Below are positions 17,018 to 27,893 of a stretch of 64,000 nt of DNA, in pieces (position 1 is the stretch's first letter; each line of letters starts with the position of its first letter). Position numbers and translations under genes: made by a program. A model generated the notes under the pieces. It was not told the DNA's origin and made no database searches. It saw only the letters and a list, made by a program, of their open reading frames with translations. The DNA comes from Lunatibacter salilacus (GTDB taxonomy: Bacteria; Bacteroidota; Bacteroidia; Cytophagales; Cyclobacteriaceae), in assembly GCF_009797935.1 (NCBI RefSeq), contig NZ_VOLC01000001.1:186001-250000 (forward strand). Direction: 5' to 3'.

Positions 17018-20000
17018 TCAGACTCTTGCTAACCTGCCTTTTTTGGATGTTAAATACGTATAGACACCGGGAATGACAAACAAAGTCAATACGGTAGAAA
17101 TTAGCATCCCGCCAATAACCGCTACTCCCATAGGAACCCTGCTTTCCGCTCCGGCTCCCAAAGCCATGGCTATAGGTAAAATCCCCAATATGGTAGACAA
17201 GCTAGTCATAAGGATTGGCCTAAACCTAGCCGATGCAGCCCCTTCAATCGAGTCCCGAATACTCATGCCTTGAGCCTTGCGTTGGTTGGCAAATTCTACT
17301 ATTAGGATACCGTTTTTAGTTACCAAACCTATCAGCATGATAATGCCAATTTGACTAAATACATTTAGCGTATAATCAAACAGCCATAGTGAAAACAATG
17401 CACCAAATATAGCCAAAGGAACGGTAAACATGATAGTCAGCGGATCCATAAAGCTTTCAAATTGTGCTGAGAGCACTAGGTAAATCAAGATCAAAGCAAA
17501 TATAAAAGCAAATATCAAACTGTTGGAACTGTCTCTATACTCTTTGGAAAGTCCCGCCACATCGGTACTGTAGGTTTCATCCAAAACGTCCGCCGCTATG
17601 CGATCCATTTCATCCAGTCCCATTCCGACTGTCATTCCCGGAGCCAAGCCAGCCGAAACGGTCGCACTGACAAAACGGTTGAAGCGGTACAGGGAAGGAG
17701 GGGTACTTCTTTCGGTAATCGTAACCAAATTGTCCAACTGTATAAGCTGTCCATTCTCGGCACGCACGTAGAGCATTCTTAAATTAATGGGCTCATTTCT
17801 ATCTTCCAGCTGCATTTCACCAACTACTTGATATTGTTTGCCATTCATGATGAAATAATCAAACCGCTGACCCGAATAGGAAAGTTGTAGCGTCCGGGCT
17901 ATTTCCTGAACCGAAACGCCAATGTTCCGTGCCTTTTCCCTGTCAATCTCAACCTCTATTTCCGGCTTCGTGAATTTTAGGTTTACATCCCCAAAGTTGA
18001 ATACATTACTTTCATTTACCCTGTTCATAAACTCAGGGATTACATCTTTCAATTTTTCGATCGTCTGAGCTTGAATAACGTACTGCACGGGAAGTCCTGC
18101 TCTTCGATCTCCGATGGAGGGTTCTTGAACCCCAAATGACCTGGCGGCCGTTTTACCTTTCAGATATTCATTGATATCGTCAAAAACCTGCTGTTGAGTT
18201 CGCTCCCTTTGGTTGGCATCTTTTAAAACTATTCGAAAAAAGCCAGAATTTGAACTGGCACTCCCAAATCCGGGGGAGGTTATTCCAATAATCGCTTCTC
18301 TATCTACTTCAGGTATCAACTCCATAAGCTCTTCGGTCATTTCATCAACGACCCGGTCCATATAAGCAAATGTAGCACCTTCCGGTCCAGTTAAGTTTAC
18401 CCTCACTTGACCCCTATCCTCAATAGGTGCCAGTTCAGTAGGTATTTGCCCAAATAGAAAATAAATTCCATAAACCATCCCAGCTATAATAACTAAGGCC
18501 ATCCACCGAACTTTCATAAACCTGATCAGGCCATTTTCATATTTGGAGTTAATCCACAAAAAAAATGGCTCTGTCTTCGCATAAATCCAATTTTGCTTCT
18601 CCCTTTTCTTAAGTAATTTGGAGCTTAACATGGGGGTCATAGTCAAGGCTACAAAAGAAGAAATGATAACGGCGCCGGCAACAACAACACCAAATTCCCT
18701 AAAAAGCCGCCCTGTTGTTCCTGTTAGAAAAATTACCGGAAGGAACACCGCCGCAAGAGCAACTGTTGTTGCGATGACAGCGAAAAATATTTCTTCCGCT
18801 CCCTTTTCGGCAGCCTTCTCAGGTGTTTCTCCTTTCTCTATTTTGGTATATATATTCTCCAACACAACGATCGCATCATCTACCACTAATCCTATGGAAA
18901 GAACTATACCCAAAAGCGTCAGCACATTAATGGAGAAACCCATCAAATACATAATGAAAAAAACACCTATAAGGCTTATTGGAATGGTAAGTACTGGGAT
19001 AAAGGTAGTTCTCCAATCTCTTAAAAATGTGAATATCACCAAAACCACAAGAAAAAATGCCAATGCGATAGTTTCCTGAACCTCACTGATAGATTTACGG
19101 ATAAATTGGGTATTGTCAAAACCAATACTTAACTCAATATCCCCGGGGAGATCCTTTTTTATAAACTCCAATCTTTCATAAAATTGATCCACTATTTCTA
19201 TACTATTGGATCCAGGAAGTGGGGAAATGGCTACCGCCACCATGGGTATTCCATCCCGTTTTAGCACTGTTCTTTCATTCAAGGGTGCCAATTCCGCTCT
19301 ACCAATATCTTGAAACAGGACTACGTTATTTGATTCCTCACGAATGATCAGGCGGTTGAACTCTTCCGGAGTACTTAACCGACTCTTAGTTCTCACGGAT
19401 AATTCTATGGATGAACCCTCAATTCTACCAGAAGGTAGTTCCACATTCTCACTTTGGACCTTGTTCAACACATCGGTAGGAGTAACCCCATAAGACGCCA
19501 TAAGCAAGGGGTCCATGCGTAGTCGCATGGCATATTGCTTTTCCCCCCAGATTCTAACTTCGCTTACTCCTTCAATGGTTTGAAGCCTTTCCTTAAAAAT
19601 ATTGGTAGCAATATCACTTAGTTCGAGCAGATTTCTCTGAGGGCTTGCCACAGTGAGAACAATCACAGGCTGCGAATCGGCATCCTGCTTAGTGACAACG
19701 GGCGGATCTACATCGGGGGGCAAATTTCTCTGGGCTCTGGATACTCTGTCCCGAACATCGTTTGCCGCCGCTTCCATATCCCCGCCAACCTCAAATTCTA
19801 CAGTAATATTGGAATTCCCGTCATTACTAGTTGACGTCAAGGACTTGATTCCCGAAATGCCATTAATGGCTTCTTCAAGTGGCTCGGTTATCTGCGCAAG
19901 GATGACATCCGCATTAGCTCCGACATATGTGGTTCTTACACTGATGATTGGCGGGTCCACACTTGGATATTCACGTACTCCCAAAAAGGAAACACCTATG

Positions 20001-20080
20001 ATCCCAAAGATCATGATAGTAAGGCTCATCACAATGGAGAGGACAGGCCTTTTAATACTAATGGTGGACAAACTGGACAT
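17018..20080 (-). CDS. RND efflux pump inner-membrane transporter (AcrB/HAE1 family)
   Basis: A 1020-aa proton-driven exporter. It starts MSSLSTISIKRPVLSIVMSL as usual for HAE1 transporters. TM4 carries the proton-relay Asp pair in GIVLSIGLVVDDAIVVLENI, and TM10-12 have the matching C-terminal repeat (IGLVTKNGILIVEFANQ). Porter-domain motifs include STSNDGNSNITVEFEVG in the first half. Substrates may be dyes, detergents or antibiotics; a metal pump (CusA type) is unlikely because the methionine relay is not seen. It is the second gene of the adaptor-pump-channel operon, starting 6 bp after the adaptor stop. Confidence 0.95.
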   Translation of the reverse strand: MSSLSTISIKRPVLSIVMSLTIMIFGIIGVSFLGVREYPSVDPPIISVRTTYVGANADVILAQITEPLEEAINGISGIKSLTSTSNDGNSNITVEFEVGGDMEAAANDVRDRVSRAQRNLPPDVDPPVVTKQDADSQPVIVLTVASPQRNLLELSDIATNIFKERLQTIEGVSEVRIWGEKQYAMRLRMDPLLMASYGVTPTDVLNKVQSENVELPSGRIEGSSIELSVRTKSRLSTPEEFNRLIIREESNNVVLFQDIGRAELAPLNERTVLKRDGIPMVAVAISPLPGSNSIEIVDQFYERLEFIKKDLPGDIELSIGFDNTQFIRKSISEVQETIALAFFLVVLVIFTFLRDWRTTFIPVLTIPISLIGVFFIMYLMGFSINVLTLLGIVLSIGLVVDDAIVVLENIYTKIEKGETPEKAAEKGAEEIFFAVIATTVALAAVFLPVIFLTGTTGRLFREFGVVVAGAVIISSFVALTMTPMLSSKLLKKREKQNWIYAKTEPFFLWINSKYENGLIRFMKVRWMALVIIAGMVYGIYFLFGQIPTELAPIEDRGQVRVNLTGPEGATFAYMDRVVDEMTEELMELIPEVDREAIIGITSPGFGSASSNSGFFRIVLKDANQRERTQQQVFDDINEYLKGKTAARSFGVQEPSIGDRRAGLPVQYVIQAQTIEKLKDVIPEFMNRVNESNVFNFGDVNLKFTKPEIEVEIDREKARNIGVSVQEIARTLQLSYSGQRFDYFIMNGKQYQVVGEMQLEDRNEPINLRMLYVRAENGQLIQLDNLVTITERSTPPSLYRFNRFVSATVSAGLAPGMTVGMGLDEMDRIAADVLDETYSTDVAGLSKEYRDSSNSLIFAFIFALILIYLVLSAQFESFMDPLTIMFTVPLAIFGALFSLWLFDYTLNVFSQIGIIMLIGLVTKNGILIVEFANQRKAQGMSIRDSIEGAASARFRPILMTSLSTILGILPIAMALGAGAESRVPMGVAVIGGMLISTVLTLFVIPGVYTYLTSKKGRLARV

Positions 20081-20086
20081 GGCAGA

Positions 20087-21172
20087 TCAATTAATTTGAT
20101 TTATGGTAAGTGGGGTACCGTCCCTTGCTTGCAAAATTCCGGTGGTCAGAACACGCTCCCCAGGCTTGATCCCAGATAAGATTTGTACAGTACTTTCTGT
20201 ACGCTTTCCGATGGTAACTACCCTTGATTCCGCTTTGTTATCAGCTGAGGCTACAAAAACCTTGTATCCGGACAATTCAGGGATGATGGATTCTGAGGGC
20301 ACCAACACAGCATTTTGTTCCACGTTAAGCACTAAGCGAACCCTGGCAAACATTCCCGGCAAAAACTGTCGATTTGCATTGGGACTCTCTGCCCGTAATT
20401 TTAGGGTCCGGGTCGTGGCATCAATATTCGGTTCTATGGCATAGACGGTTCCTTTAGCTTCCTCGGAGGAAACATTGGAGCGGAAAAAGATCGGTGCTCC
20501 GACTTTGATCTCATTGGAGTACCGCTCCGGGATCGAAAATTCAATCTTTATGGGGTCAATATTAACGATGGTGGTAATAATATCGGCAGAGCTAATCACA
20601 CCCCCAACGGAAATTTCCCTCAATCCCAGCACTCCGTCGAAGGGTGCCCGAATCACGGTTTTGTTAAGCTGGGCTTCAATAAGTCTCAAATCAGCCAAGT
20701 TGGTGTTGAATTGGTTGAGAGCAATATCGTACTCCTCCTGACTGATGGCCTCCCGCTCCAACAGTTGCTTTTGTCGGTTTTCCTGACTTTCAAAAAGTTT
20801 CTTTGTGTACTCAAGGCGGTCAAATTGCGCCCTTAATTCATCATCGTTCAAATAGATAAGCGGGGTACCCTTTTTTACAAATTCACCTTCCCTAAATGTG
20901 ATTTGTTGCACCAAACCTGCGACTTCCGGCCTGAGATTAACCATTTCATTGGGTATCAAACTTCCCGTCACATTAAGACTATTTTCCAGTGGTTCCGGTT
21001 TGATCTCGATAACGTTTACCTGCAAGCCTTGATTGGAGGCTTGCATTTGATTCGGAGCTATGCTGTCCTCATCGGTATTGGCAAAATATCTATCCAACCG
21101 GGGATAAAAAAAAGTAACCGCAACAACCAACACGATTATAAGGATTACAATAAATTTGGTTTGTTTCTTCAT
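20087..21172 (-). CDS. RND efflux periplasmic adaptor (MFP) subunit
   Basis: A 361-aa membrane fusion protein joining the pump to TolC. It has an N-terminal membrane anchor (~6-24). The lipoyl/barrel-sandwich domain begins VNLRPEVAGLVQQITFREGEFVKKG, followed by a helical hairpin (RAQFDRLEYTKKLFESQ...), the second lipoyl half VIRAPFDGVLG, a beta-barrel, and a membrane-proximal domain ending TGILQARDGTPLTINQIN. It is the first gene of the RND operon. A palindrome 72-85 bp upstream may be its operator. Confidence 0.93.
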   Translation of the reverse strand: MKKQTKFIVILIIVLVVAVTFFYPRLDRYFANTDEDSIAPNQMQASNQGLQVNVIEIKPEPLENSLNVTGSLIPNEMVNLRPEVAGLVQQITFREGEFVKKGTPLIYLNDDELRAQFDRLEYTKKLFESQENRQKQLLEREAISQEEYDIALNQFNTNLADLRLIEAQLNKTVIRAPFDGVLGLREISVGGVISSADIITTIVNIDPIKIEFSIPERYSNEIKVGAPIFFRSNVSSEEAKGTVYAIEPNIDATTRTLKLRAESPNANRQFLPGMFARVRLVLNVEQNAVLVPSESIIPELSGYKVFVASADNKAESRVVTIGKRTESTVQILSGIKPGERVLTTGILQARDGTPLTINQIN

Positions 21173-21541
21173 TAGGGATTCTCAATACGTTTAGTTTATT
21201 AGTGCCCCTATTAGTAAATAAAATAAGGGGCCTAATATTTCATCTACAAATTTGTAGGTAAAATTAACACTGCGAAGTATGGGATTATTTTAGGGTATTA
21301 AAATCCATCAAAGTTCTCACTTTAATAGGCAATTTAGTCTATTTTGAAACTCAAATAAAGTAAATAAATACAGGTGGCATTAGAAGGAGACAAATGGTTA
21401 TTATTATATTATCGGAAGAACAAGATTCAAAACTAACCTAATATTACAAATTATTCAAGATTTCCTTAAAATTAGGTTTAAAAAATTACCCTATTCGTTT
21501 TATTGAACGCACTTATTTTGTTTTCAAGTTGTTTATTCTAT
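21173..21541. other. Intergenic region upstream of the RND operon
   Basis: About 370 AT-rich bases without a convincing gene. It contains a perfect 14-bp palindrome at 21244-21257 and an imperfect stem (GCCCCT at 21204-21209 with AGGGGC at 21226-21231) close to the adaptor start. No clear TTG/TAnnTTTG pair was found. The region also carries the 3' end of the receptor transcript from the left-facing gene beyond it. Confidence 0.6.
21244..21257. promoter_or_regulatory. Candidate operator palindrome for the RND operon
   Basis: The sequence CTACAAATTTGTAG is a perfect 14-bp palindrome lying 72 bp upstream of the adaptor start codon. Its size and position suit a dimeric TetR- or MarR-type repressor, but no regulator gene is adjacent. 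Confidence 0.4.
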
Positions 21542-21580
21542 CAAAAAAATGGACTATTTCAAAATTTGAAATAGTCCATT
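21542..21580 (-). terminator. Rho-independent terminator of the TonB receptor gene
   Basis: Two perfect 16-base arms (21548-21563 and 21565-21580) centred on one base form a long stem. On the minus strand the stem is followed by seven T residues. It lies 33 bp past the receptor stop codon. Confidence 0.85.
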
Positions 21581-21613
21581 AGAATTATATTTTGTAAGAA
21601 ATCAGTAATTTCC

Positions 21614-24600
21614 TTAGTTAAAGATATAACGAATACCTATCTGACCTACCCATCTAGACCCTCCAATCGCAGCGTCGGAAATTGTCCAGGGACTATTATC
21701 CCTTACCGGGTCAAATGAATAAACCGGTTGTTCGGTCTGTAGGTTCGCCTGATTCCTCAACTGAAGGGTTTGAAAGGTATTGTCAAAATATCCATTGCCC
21801 CATGTATACTGTCTACCCCAGTTTTTGTTGATCATATTACCGACGTTGAACACATCAAAGGTAATCTGGAGTACGTTTCTTTTGCCTCCAAAATCGGTGA
21901 AGATATCCTGCATGATCTTCACGTCAAATTGATGCGTGAACGGGTGACGGGCACCATTTCTTTCCGTATACTGTCCTCTTCTATCCCGCAGATATTTTTG
22001 GGAATTGATAAAGTCCTCAAATTCTTGAGCTTGCTGGGCTGCGGAAATAATCACTCCAGCTCTGCTATAATTTTCCAAGAAACGAATCTCGTTAGGGTCA
22101 AGTGCGTTATTTGGAACATAAAGCAAGTCCGTATTTTGCCCTCCAGAGACATCTTCCCTGTTTAGGTCACCATTGTACACGTAAGAAAATTGAGAACCAG
22201 ACTGGCCAGAATAGAAAACTGAGAACGTGGTGGCAAAGTTATTAAGGTATTCCTTTCTATATGACACTGAGCTTATTATTCTGCTTCCAGCATTAAAGGG
22301 AGAATTCGCCACTTCCGCTTGGTTTACTCCATTTACCGTAGGCAATGGTCTCCAATTACTGTGATTTTGGGAAGAAGTACCCGGAAAAAGGTCCTTCGAG
22401 CTTGTATATGTATAGGCTACAGATGCATAAAGTCCGTTTTCAAATGGCTTTTGTAACTGAAAGGTACCTGACATCGCATGACCCGCATTGGTATTAGTGA
22501 TGTATATTACCTCACCATAATTAGTAAGTATTTTCTTATCATTATTTGGATTAGGCCAAATAGGGCGGTTGTCTTCGCTCCCAATTAAATTACCGGTAGA
22601 GGGAATCTGGTTAATTTGCTCAAATCGGAACGCATTTAAGTTTTTGGAATACATCAAGTCCACTGTGGCAATCAGTCCACCAGGTAGTTTTTGATCAACC
22701 CCTAGATTTGTTCTCCATATTTGAGGAAGCTTAAAATTTCTGTCGACAACTGTCATTCGTCCTCCAGGACCCTGTGCACCCGGATTGGGGGTTTGGTTAA
22801 ATGGATCGGGATTGAAAGTAATCTGTGGATCTGGATCGTTGTTGGTGCCTGCCTGGTTGATGTTCAGCAATACACCACTCTGTGTAAACGCTCCGCTCAT
22901 CCATACAAATGGAAACCTGCTGGTAAAAATGCCAGTACCTCCTCTTAGCTGAGTATTGCTCTCTCCGTTTACATTGTAGTTAAACCCTACCCTTGGAGAA
23001 AACATAAAAGCTGGCTTTGGCAATTGGTCATTTTGGACGTTATATTCTCTAGCTAATGCAGAATTATTGAAGTCACTATTTGTTCTTGGTGTTTCATTAT
23101 ATATAGGGACATCCAAACGAACACCTCCCGTTAAGGAGAAATTCTCATTTATCTGAAATTGATCCTGGGCATAAGCACCTAATTGCATAGCTCCAAATTC
23201 AGCACCCTCTCTTGGATTATCTGTTATGGAATACTGATAAGAGTACCTGCTGGCTAATCCCCGCTCGAAATTGTCAATTGTAAAAAACTGATATGTGCCG
23301 AAATTTTCACCTATAAATGCGTTATAAATCTGGTAAAATTCATTATGAGTACCCAACGTAATGGTGTGTTTCCCTTTATAGATCTCCAAATTATCTGTAA
23401 TTGTGAAAACATCCTGATTCAACTGATTGACTGTGGAGAAGGGTTCAGTACCAAAGTTGATGGTTCCTTGGGTACCACCAAGGTTAATGGATCCTCTCGG
23501 AAAAGGCGCTCCTGGAGCAGATCTAGGCTCACGGATATTGGTGTAACCGATCAATAGTTTATTGGAAACTTCATTAGAGATCCTACTACTAAGTTCAAGT
23601 ACTGATGAATGGGTTGGACTAGATCTAAGTATAGCCCCATTAGAGAATGTTAGCGCTCGCTGCCCTCTATTCAATTGTACAGCCTCCCCTTTATTATAGC
23701 TATGACGTAACGTCAACTTATGTCTATCGCTGATATTGTAATCAAATCTGACAAAAAGTTTTTCCGAAGCAGAAGTAGCGTTTTGATCCTGCCAAGATCC
23801 TGGATCATATCCGTATTGGTTCCTGAGGACGTTTTCAACCCTCCTCACGGCATCTGCTGATATCTCTGAATCCGGTGTTCCAGGCATAAAGCCTAGAGGA
23901 GTAGTATTGTCCGTAATTTCACCATTTAAAAAGAAAAACAATTTATCCTTGATGATAGGACCTCCAATTCTAAAACCCGTTTGCCTATCAGAAAAGCTCG
24001 CAAATCGGGTTCTTTCTTGCCCTTCTTGATCGGTTGGGGTAAGACCTGCCAAGTTTTGGTTTCGGAAATAATGATAAACCGAACCTGAAATCTCATTGGT
24101 TCCCGATCTGGTCACCGCAGAGATACCACCACCTGCAAAACCTCCCAGAGTAACATCAAAGGGTGCAATCTGAACCTGAAACGTTTCGATGGCATCCAAA
24201 GAAATAGGGGATGTGCCGGTCTGACCTCCATTTGTCCCGGAAGCCGCCAATCCAAAAACATCATTACTTACAGCTCCATCTATTGTCACCTGATTAAACC
24301 GATTATTCATTCCACCGATGGAGATAGCATCACCCTTAATATCGGCTTGTGGAGTCATTCTTGTGAAATCATTAAAGCCCCTGCTTATCGTTGGCATGGA
24401 CTGAATTTGCTCATTGGATATTGATGTTTCCGCACCCGTTCGGTTGCCGTCAATGATTTCGCCTCTCCCGGCTGTTATCACAAACTCATCCAAATCGGCT
24501 GCATCATCGTTCAATGTAACACTCAAATTTAACGTTTGCCCCAAAGCCAACATTATTCCTTCTTGGACATCGGTTTCAAAACCAATAAAAGAGGTAGTCA

Positions 24601-24847
24601 CGGTATAGGGTCCACCTACACGTACATTAGGAATCTGAAATCTTCCATCCATGTTGGTGACCGCTCCATAACGCGTACCAGATGGGATGTGAACTGCTAA
24701 AACATTTGCCCCCGGTAGCGTTTCTCCGCTTGCGTCAACTACTCTTCCGGACAATCCGGAAGTGGTCAACCCTTGTGCCATCAACATATTCACGGAGAAT
24801 ACCAAGATGACAATTGCCAATAATTTTCTAAGTAAATTTTGCCTCAT
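21614..24847 (-). CDS. Oar-like TonB-dependent outer membrane receptor
   Basis: A 1077-aa outer-membrane protein. The signal peptide (MRQNLLRKLLAIVILVFSVNMLMAQ) is followed by a carboxypeptidase-regulatory-like beta-sandwich (~30-110; GRVVDASGETLPGANVLAV). A plug domain spans ~115-240 (SISNEQIQSMPTISRGFNDFTR) and a long barrel ends in the strand WVGQIGIRYIFN with terminal Asn preceded by Phe. The organisation matches Oar-type receptors, which import or export larger ligands; the substrate is unknown. No SusD partner gene follows, so it is not a SusCD pair. The frame is open to 24934, but ATG 24847 starts a proper signal peptide. Confidence 0.92.
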   Translation of the reverse strand: MRQNLLRKLLAIVILVFSVNMLMAQGLTTSGLSGRVVDASGETLPGANVLAVHIPSGTRYGAVTNMDGRFQIPNVRVGGPYTVTTSFIGFETDVQEGIMLALGQTLNLSVTLNDDAADLDEFVITAGRGEIIDGNRTGAETSISNEQIQSMPTISRGFNDFTRMTPQADIKGDAISIGGMNNRFNQVTIDGAVSNDVFGLAASGTNGGQTGTSPISLDAIETFQVQIAPFDVTLGGFAGGGISAVTRSGTNEISGSVYHYFRNQNLAGLTPTDQEGQERTRFASFSDRQTGFRIGGPIIKDKLFFFLNGEITDNTTPLGFMPGTPDSEISADAVRRVENVLRNQYGYDPGSWQDQNATSASEKLFVRFDYNISDRHKLTLRHSYNKGEAVQLNRGQRALTFSNGAILRSSPTHSSVLELSSRISNEVSNKLLIGYTNIREPRSAPGAPFPRGSINLGGTQGTINFGTEPFSTVNQLNQDVFTITDNLEIYKGKHTITLGTHNEFYQIYNAFIGENFGTYQFFTIDNFERGLASRYSYQYSITDNPREGAEFGAMQLGAYAQDQFQINENFSLTGGVRLDVPIYNETPRTNSDFNNSALAREYNVQNDQLPKPAFMFSPRVGFNYNVNGESNTQLRGGTGIFTSRFPFVWMSGAFTQSGVLLNINQAGTNNDPDPQITFNPDPFNQTPNPGAQGPGGRMTVVDRNFKLPQIWRTNLGVDQKLPGGLIATVDLMYSKNLNAFRFEQINQIPSTGNLIGSEDNRPIWPNPNNDKKILTNYGEVIYITNTNAGHAMSGTFQLQKPFENGLYASVAYTYTSSKDLFPGTSSQNHSNWRPLPTVNGVNQAEVANSPFNAGSRIISSVSYRKEYLNNFATTFSVFYSGQSGSQFSYVYNGDLNREDVSGGQNTDLLYVPNNALDPNEIRFLENYSRAGVIISAAQQAQEFEDFINSQKYLRDRRGQYTERNGARHPFTHQFDVKIMQDIFTDFGGKRNVLQITFDVFNVGNMINKNWGRQYTWGNGYFDNTFQTLQLRNQANLQTEQPVYSFDPVRDNSPWTISDAAIGGSRWVGQIGIRYIFN

Positions 24848-24913
24848 TTTGTTTATATTTATCGATTCGATTAAAATAACCCCTAAGAATTCAATTAGGT
24901 TTTTTGGGCAATG

Positions 24914-24921
24914 CAAAGGTA
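24914..24921 (-). promoter_or_regulatory. Candidate -7 promoter box of the Oar-like receptor gene
   Basis: On the minus strand the bases read TACCTTTG, a match to the Bacteroidetes TAnnTTTG element, 66 bp upstream of the start codon. A matching TTG -33 element is not evident; a TTTCCC lies near the expected position. Confidence 0.35.
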
Positions 24922-25220
24922 GGGGTAATGACATTCATTCCTTTTGGGAAATTGTTATGTTTCCAGAACCTGCCGCAAAAATAGGTAACATTGTGTTAAT
25001 ATAAGTTAACAAAAGAAATTTTTTACAACCCTATTTTGGCCACTTTAAGACCGTGTAGTAATGTTTTTACTTTCTTTAGTTAATTTATATTTCGTTAACA
25101 TTCAGGCTATTCCATACCTTATTCTAGGAAGCCCCGATATCTATGACATAAATCCATGATATATTCCCTTGGCCAAAATATTCTCTTTATATTTGAAATT
25201 AAACCGAAACACCACCATCC

Positions 25221-25913
25221 ATGCAGCGAAAAGGAATTATCTGGCTGTACCTATTTTTGGGAGCTGCCATTGTAGATATGGCATTTCTTACCCAAAATCT
25301 GGAACAATACCGATATTACAGCAAACCGTTAATAATTATAGGATTACTCTTATATTTCCACCAAACAACCACGTTAATTAAGGGCAGTATTTTGAGAAAA
25401 AGTGTAACTGCCGCTTTGGTGTTCTCTCTCATTGGAGATACACTACTACTATTTCCTGGGATGTTTTTATACGGATTGGGAGCCTTTTTAATGACTCATA
25501 TTTGTTACATCGTTGCCTTCAAACTTACCCAAAACCACACTATCAACTTGATGAAGGTCAATTTTGTTAAAATCTTCCTGTACAACCTGCCTATTTATAT
25601 CGCCGCAGCTTTCATTTATTTTTTGATTCAAAACAACTTATATGAACTCAAAATCCCCGTGATCATCTACATCATGGTGATTGTTATGATGGTCACTATT
25701 GCGCGGGAGCGGTTTGGACGGACTAATGCTTCCAGTTTTTGGCAGGTATTTATAGGGGCGTTGTTATTTATGACCTCCGATGGTATTCTGGCCCTGAATC
25801 GGTTTTTCCAGCCTATAGAAGATGTAGGGGTAATGATTATGGGCACCTATATGATGGCACAATTGCTTATTTTGATGGGGATCAGGAGCCATATCGTCTC
25901 CATAAAAACATAA
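25221..25913 (+). CDS. YhhN family membrane protein (lysoplasmalogenase-like)
   Basis: A 230-aa polytopic membrane protein with about eight helices. The family pattern includes the central LIGDTLLLFPGMFLYGLGAFLMTHICYIVAF and the late GALLFMTSDGILALNRFF, with conserved Asp residues expected in the YhhN/TMEM86 active site. Characterised members hydrolyse lysoplasmalogens; in bacteria without plasmalogens the true substrate is uncertain. It starts in a divergent intergenic region shared with the receptor and converges with aspS. Confidence 0.88.
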   Translation: MQRKGIIWLYLFLGAAIVDMAFLTQNLEQYRYYSKPLIIIGLLLYFHQTTTLIKGSILRKSVTAALVFSLIGDTLLLFPGMFLYGLGAFLMTHICYIVAFKLTQNHTINLMKVNFVKIFLYNLPIYIAAAFIYFLIQNNLYELKIPVIIYIMVIVMMVTIARERFGRTNASSFWQVFIGALLFMTSDGILALNRFFQPIEDVGVMIMGTYMMAQLLILMGIRSHIVSIKT

Positions 25914-25942
25914 AAGCCTGCCGGACTGATTCCGGCAGGCTT
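25914..25942. terminator. Bidirectional terminator between yhhN-like gene and aspS
   Basis: A perfect 12-bp stem (25914-25925 and 25931-25942), GC-rich at its base, with a 5-nt loop lies between two convergent stop codons. T-rich sequence follows on both strands. Confidence 0.8.
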
Positions 25943-25961
25943 AATTTGATTTGTTAAAAGA

Positions 25962-27713
25962 TTATTTTTTATCAAGAGCGATATTCAATTCCTTCAACTG
26001 CTCCGAGGAAATAGCTGAAGGGGAATCTATCATTACATCTCTCCCTGAGTTGTTTTTTGGGAATGCTATGTAATCCCGGATGGAATCACTTCCTCCGAAA
26101 ATGGCACAAAGTCGGTCGAAGCCGAAGGCAATTCCCCCATGGGGTGGTGCCCCAAATTCAAAGGCCTCCATTAGGAACCCAAACTGATCCTTGGCCTCCT
26201 CATCAGAGAAACCTAAGTGGGTAAACATAGTCTGTTGAACACCCCTGTCGTGGATACGGATAGACCCACCGCCTATCTCAACTCCGTTGATTACCAAATC
26301 ATACGCATTTGCCCGAACATTTCCAGGATCAGTTTCCAAAAGTTTAAGATCTTCGGTTTTCGGAGACGTAAAAGGATGGTGCATGGCATGGAAACGCTTG
26401 GATTCATCGTCCCACTCCAGCAATGGAAAGTCTAATACCCAGAGGGGTTTAAACACATTCCTATCTCTCAAACCAAGTTCTTCTCCCATCTTCAACCGCA
26501 ATTCGGAAAGCTGCTTTCTCGTGCTTTGTACATCGCCAGACAATACCAGTAAAAGATCACCTGGTTTGGCATCCATTCGCTCCGCCCATGCTTGAAGATC
26601 CGATTGTCCATAGAATTTATCTACCGAAGATTTAAAGGATCCATCGCCATTGCACTTGACATATACCAATCCTTTGGCTCCAATCTGAGGGCGCTTTACC
26701 CATTCAGTTAGAGCGTCTATTTGCTTTCGGGTATATTCCCCAGCTCCGGTAGCACAGAATCCCACCACCAATTCCGCAGCATCAAAAATCCCAAAACCTT
26801 TTCCCTGCGCCAAGTCATTGAGCTCGGCAAATCTCATGTCAAACCTAAGGTCCGGCTTGTCATTTCCATAATAGGTCATGGCATCTGCATAACTCATCCG
26901 TTCCACGGTCCCCAAATCGACTTTTTTAACACTGGAAAAAAGATGCCCTATTAGGCCTTCGAAGGTATTCAAAATGTCTTCCTGCTCCACAAAAGACATT
27001 TCACAGTCTATTTGGGTAAATTCGGGCTGTCTGTCTGCCCGCAAGTCTTCGTCTCTAAAACATTTTACTATCTGAAAATACCTGTCAAAGCCACTTACCA
27101 TCAATAACTGCTTGAACGTTTGTGGCGATTGGGGAAGTGCGTAAAATTCCCCTGGATTAATTCTGCTTGGCACCACAAAATCCCTTGCACCTTCGGGAGT
27201 AGACTTTATCAAAACGGGTGTTTCCACTTCTATAAAGTCCTGTCCGTCCATATATCTTCTGGTCTCTTGCATCATCCGGTGCCTAAGCTGTAGCTTTTCA
27301 CGAATGACATTCCTCCTTAGATCCAGGTAACGGTATTTCATGCGAAGGTCCTCTCCCCCGTCCGTTTCATCCTCAATGATGAAAGGTGGAACCTTAGATG
27401 GATTCAAGACAGTCAACTCTTTAGTTTTAATTTCAATTTCACCAGTTGGAATCTTGTCGTTTTTTGAGGTTCGTTCTATCACCAAACCCTTCGCCTGAAC
27501 CACAAATTCCCTACCCAGTGTTGCTGCTTTTTCCAACAACTCCTTGGAACTGTCTCCTTCTTCGAAAATCAATTGGGTAAGCCCATACCGATCTCTCAAG
27601 TCCACCCAAAGAAGCCCTCCTTTATTTCTTACCCGCTGTACCCAGCCAGATAAAATGACTTCCTTGTTGATATCCGCAAGACGTAATTCTCCACAAGTAT
27701 GTGTTCTAAGCAT
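25962..27713 (-). CDS. aspS: Aspartyl-tRNA synthetase, bacterial type
   Basis: Charges tRNA-Asp (class IIb). The 583-aa length is standard for the bacterial form with the GAD insertion. The N-terminal OB-fold reads [14 protein letters not shown]...[26 protein letters not shown]. Motif 2 is [24 protein letters not shown]; the C-terminal [17 protein letters not shown] and motif 3 [15 protein letters not shown] complete the active site. It stands alone between convergent and divergent neighbours. Confidence 0.97.
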   Translation of the reverse strand: MLRTHTCGELRLADINKEVILSGWVQRVRNKGGLLWVDLRDRYGLTQLIFEEGDSSKELLEKAATLGREFVVQAKGLVIERTSKNDKIPTGEIEIKTKELTVLNPSKVPPFIIEDETDGGEDLRMKYRYLDLRRNVIREKLQLRHRMMQETRRYMDGQDFIEVETPVLIKSTPEGARDFVVPSRINPGEFYALPQSPQTFKQLLMVSGFDRYFQIVKCFRDEDLRADRQPEFTQIDCEMSFVEQEDILNTFEGLIGHLFSSVKKVDLGTVERMSYADAMTYYGNDKPDLRFDMRFAELNDLAQGKGFGIFDAAELVVGFCATGAGEYTRKQIDALTEWVKRPQIGAKGLVYVKCNGDGSFKSSVDKFYGQSDLQAWAERMDAKPGDLLLVLSGDVQSTRKQLSELRLKMGEELGLRDRNVFKPLWVLDFPLLEWDDESKRFHAMHHPFTSPKTEDLKLLETDPGNVRANAYDLVINGVEIGGGSIRIHDRGVQQTMFTHLGFSDEEAKDQFGFLMEAFEFGAPPHGGIAFGFDRLCAIFGGSDSIRDYIAFPKNNSGRDVMIDSPSAISSEQLKELNIALDKK

Positions 27714-27893
27714 ATTCTATTTGGTTTTAATCGAATTTAGTCGACAAAGATAATCATTCGATTTAGAGTTTACTATTTCGGTTTACAAAGTTTAGGGGTC
27801 GGACACCACAAAATTATACCTTTAGTTTTGCGATTTATTGAAAAAAAAGGCTTATTTGTAATTGCTAACTCACCGAACTCTAAAGTATCTCGA

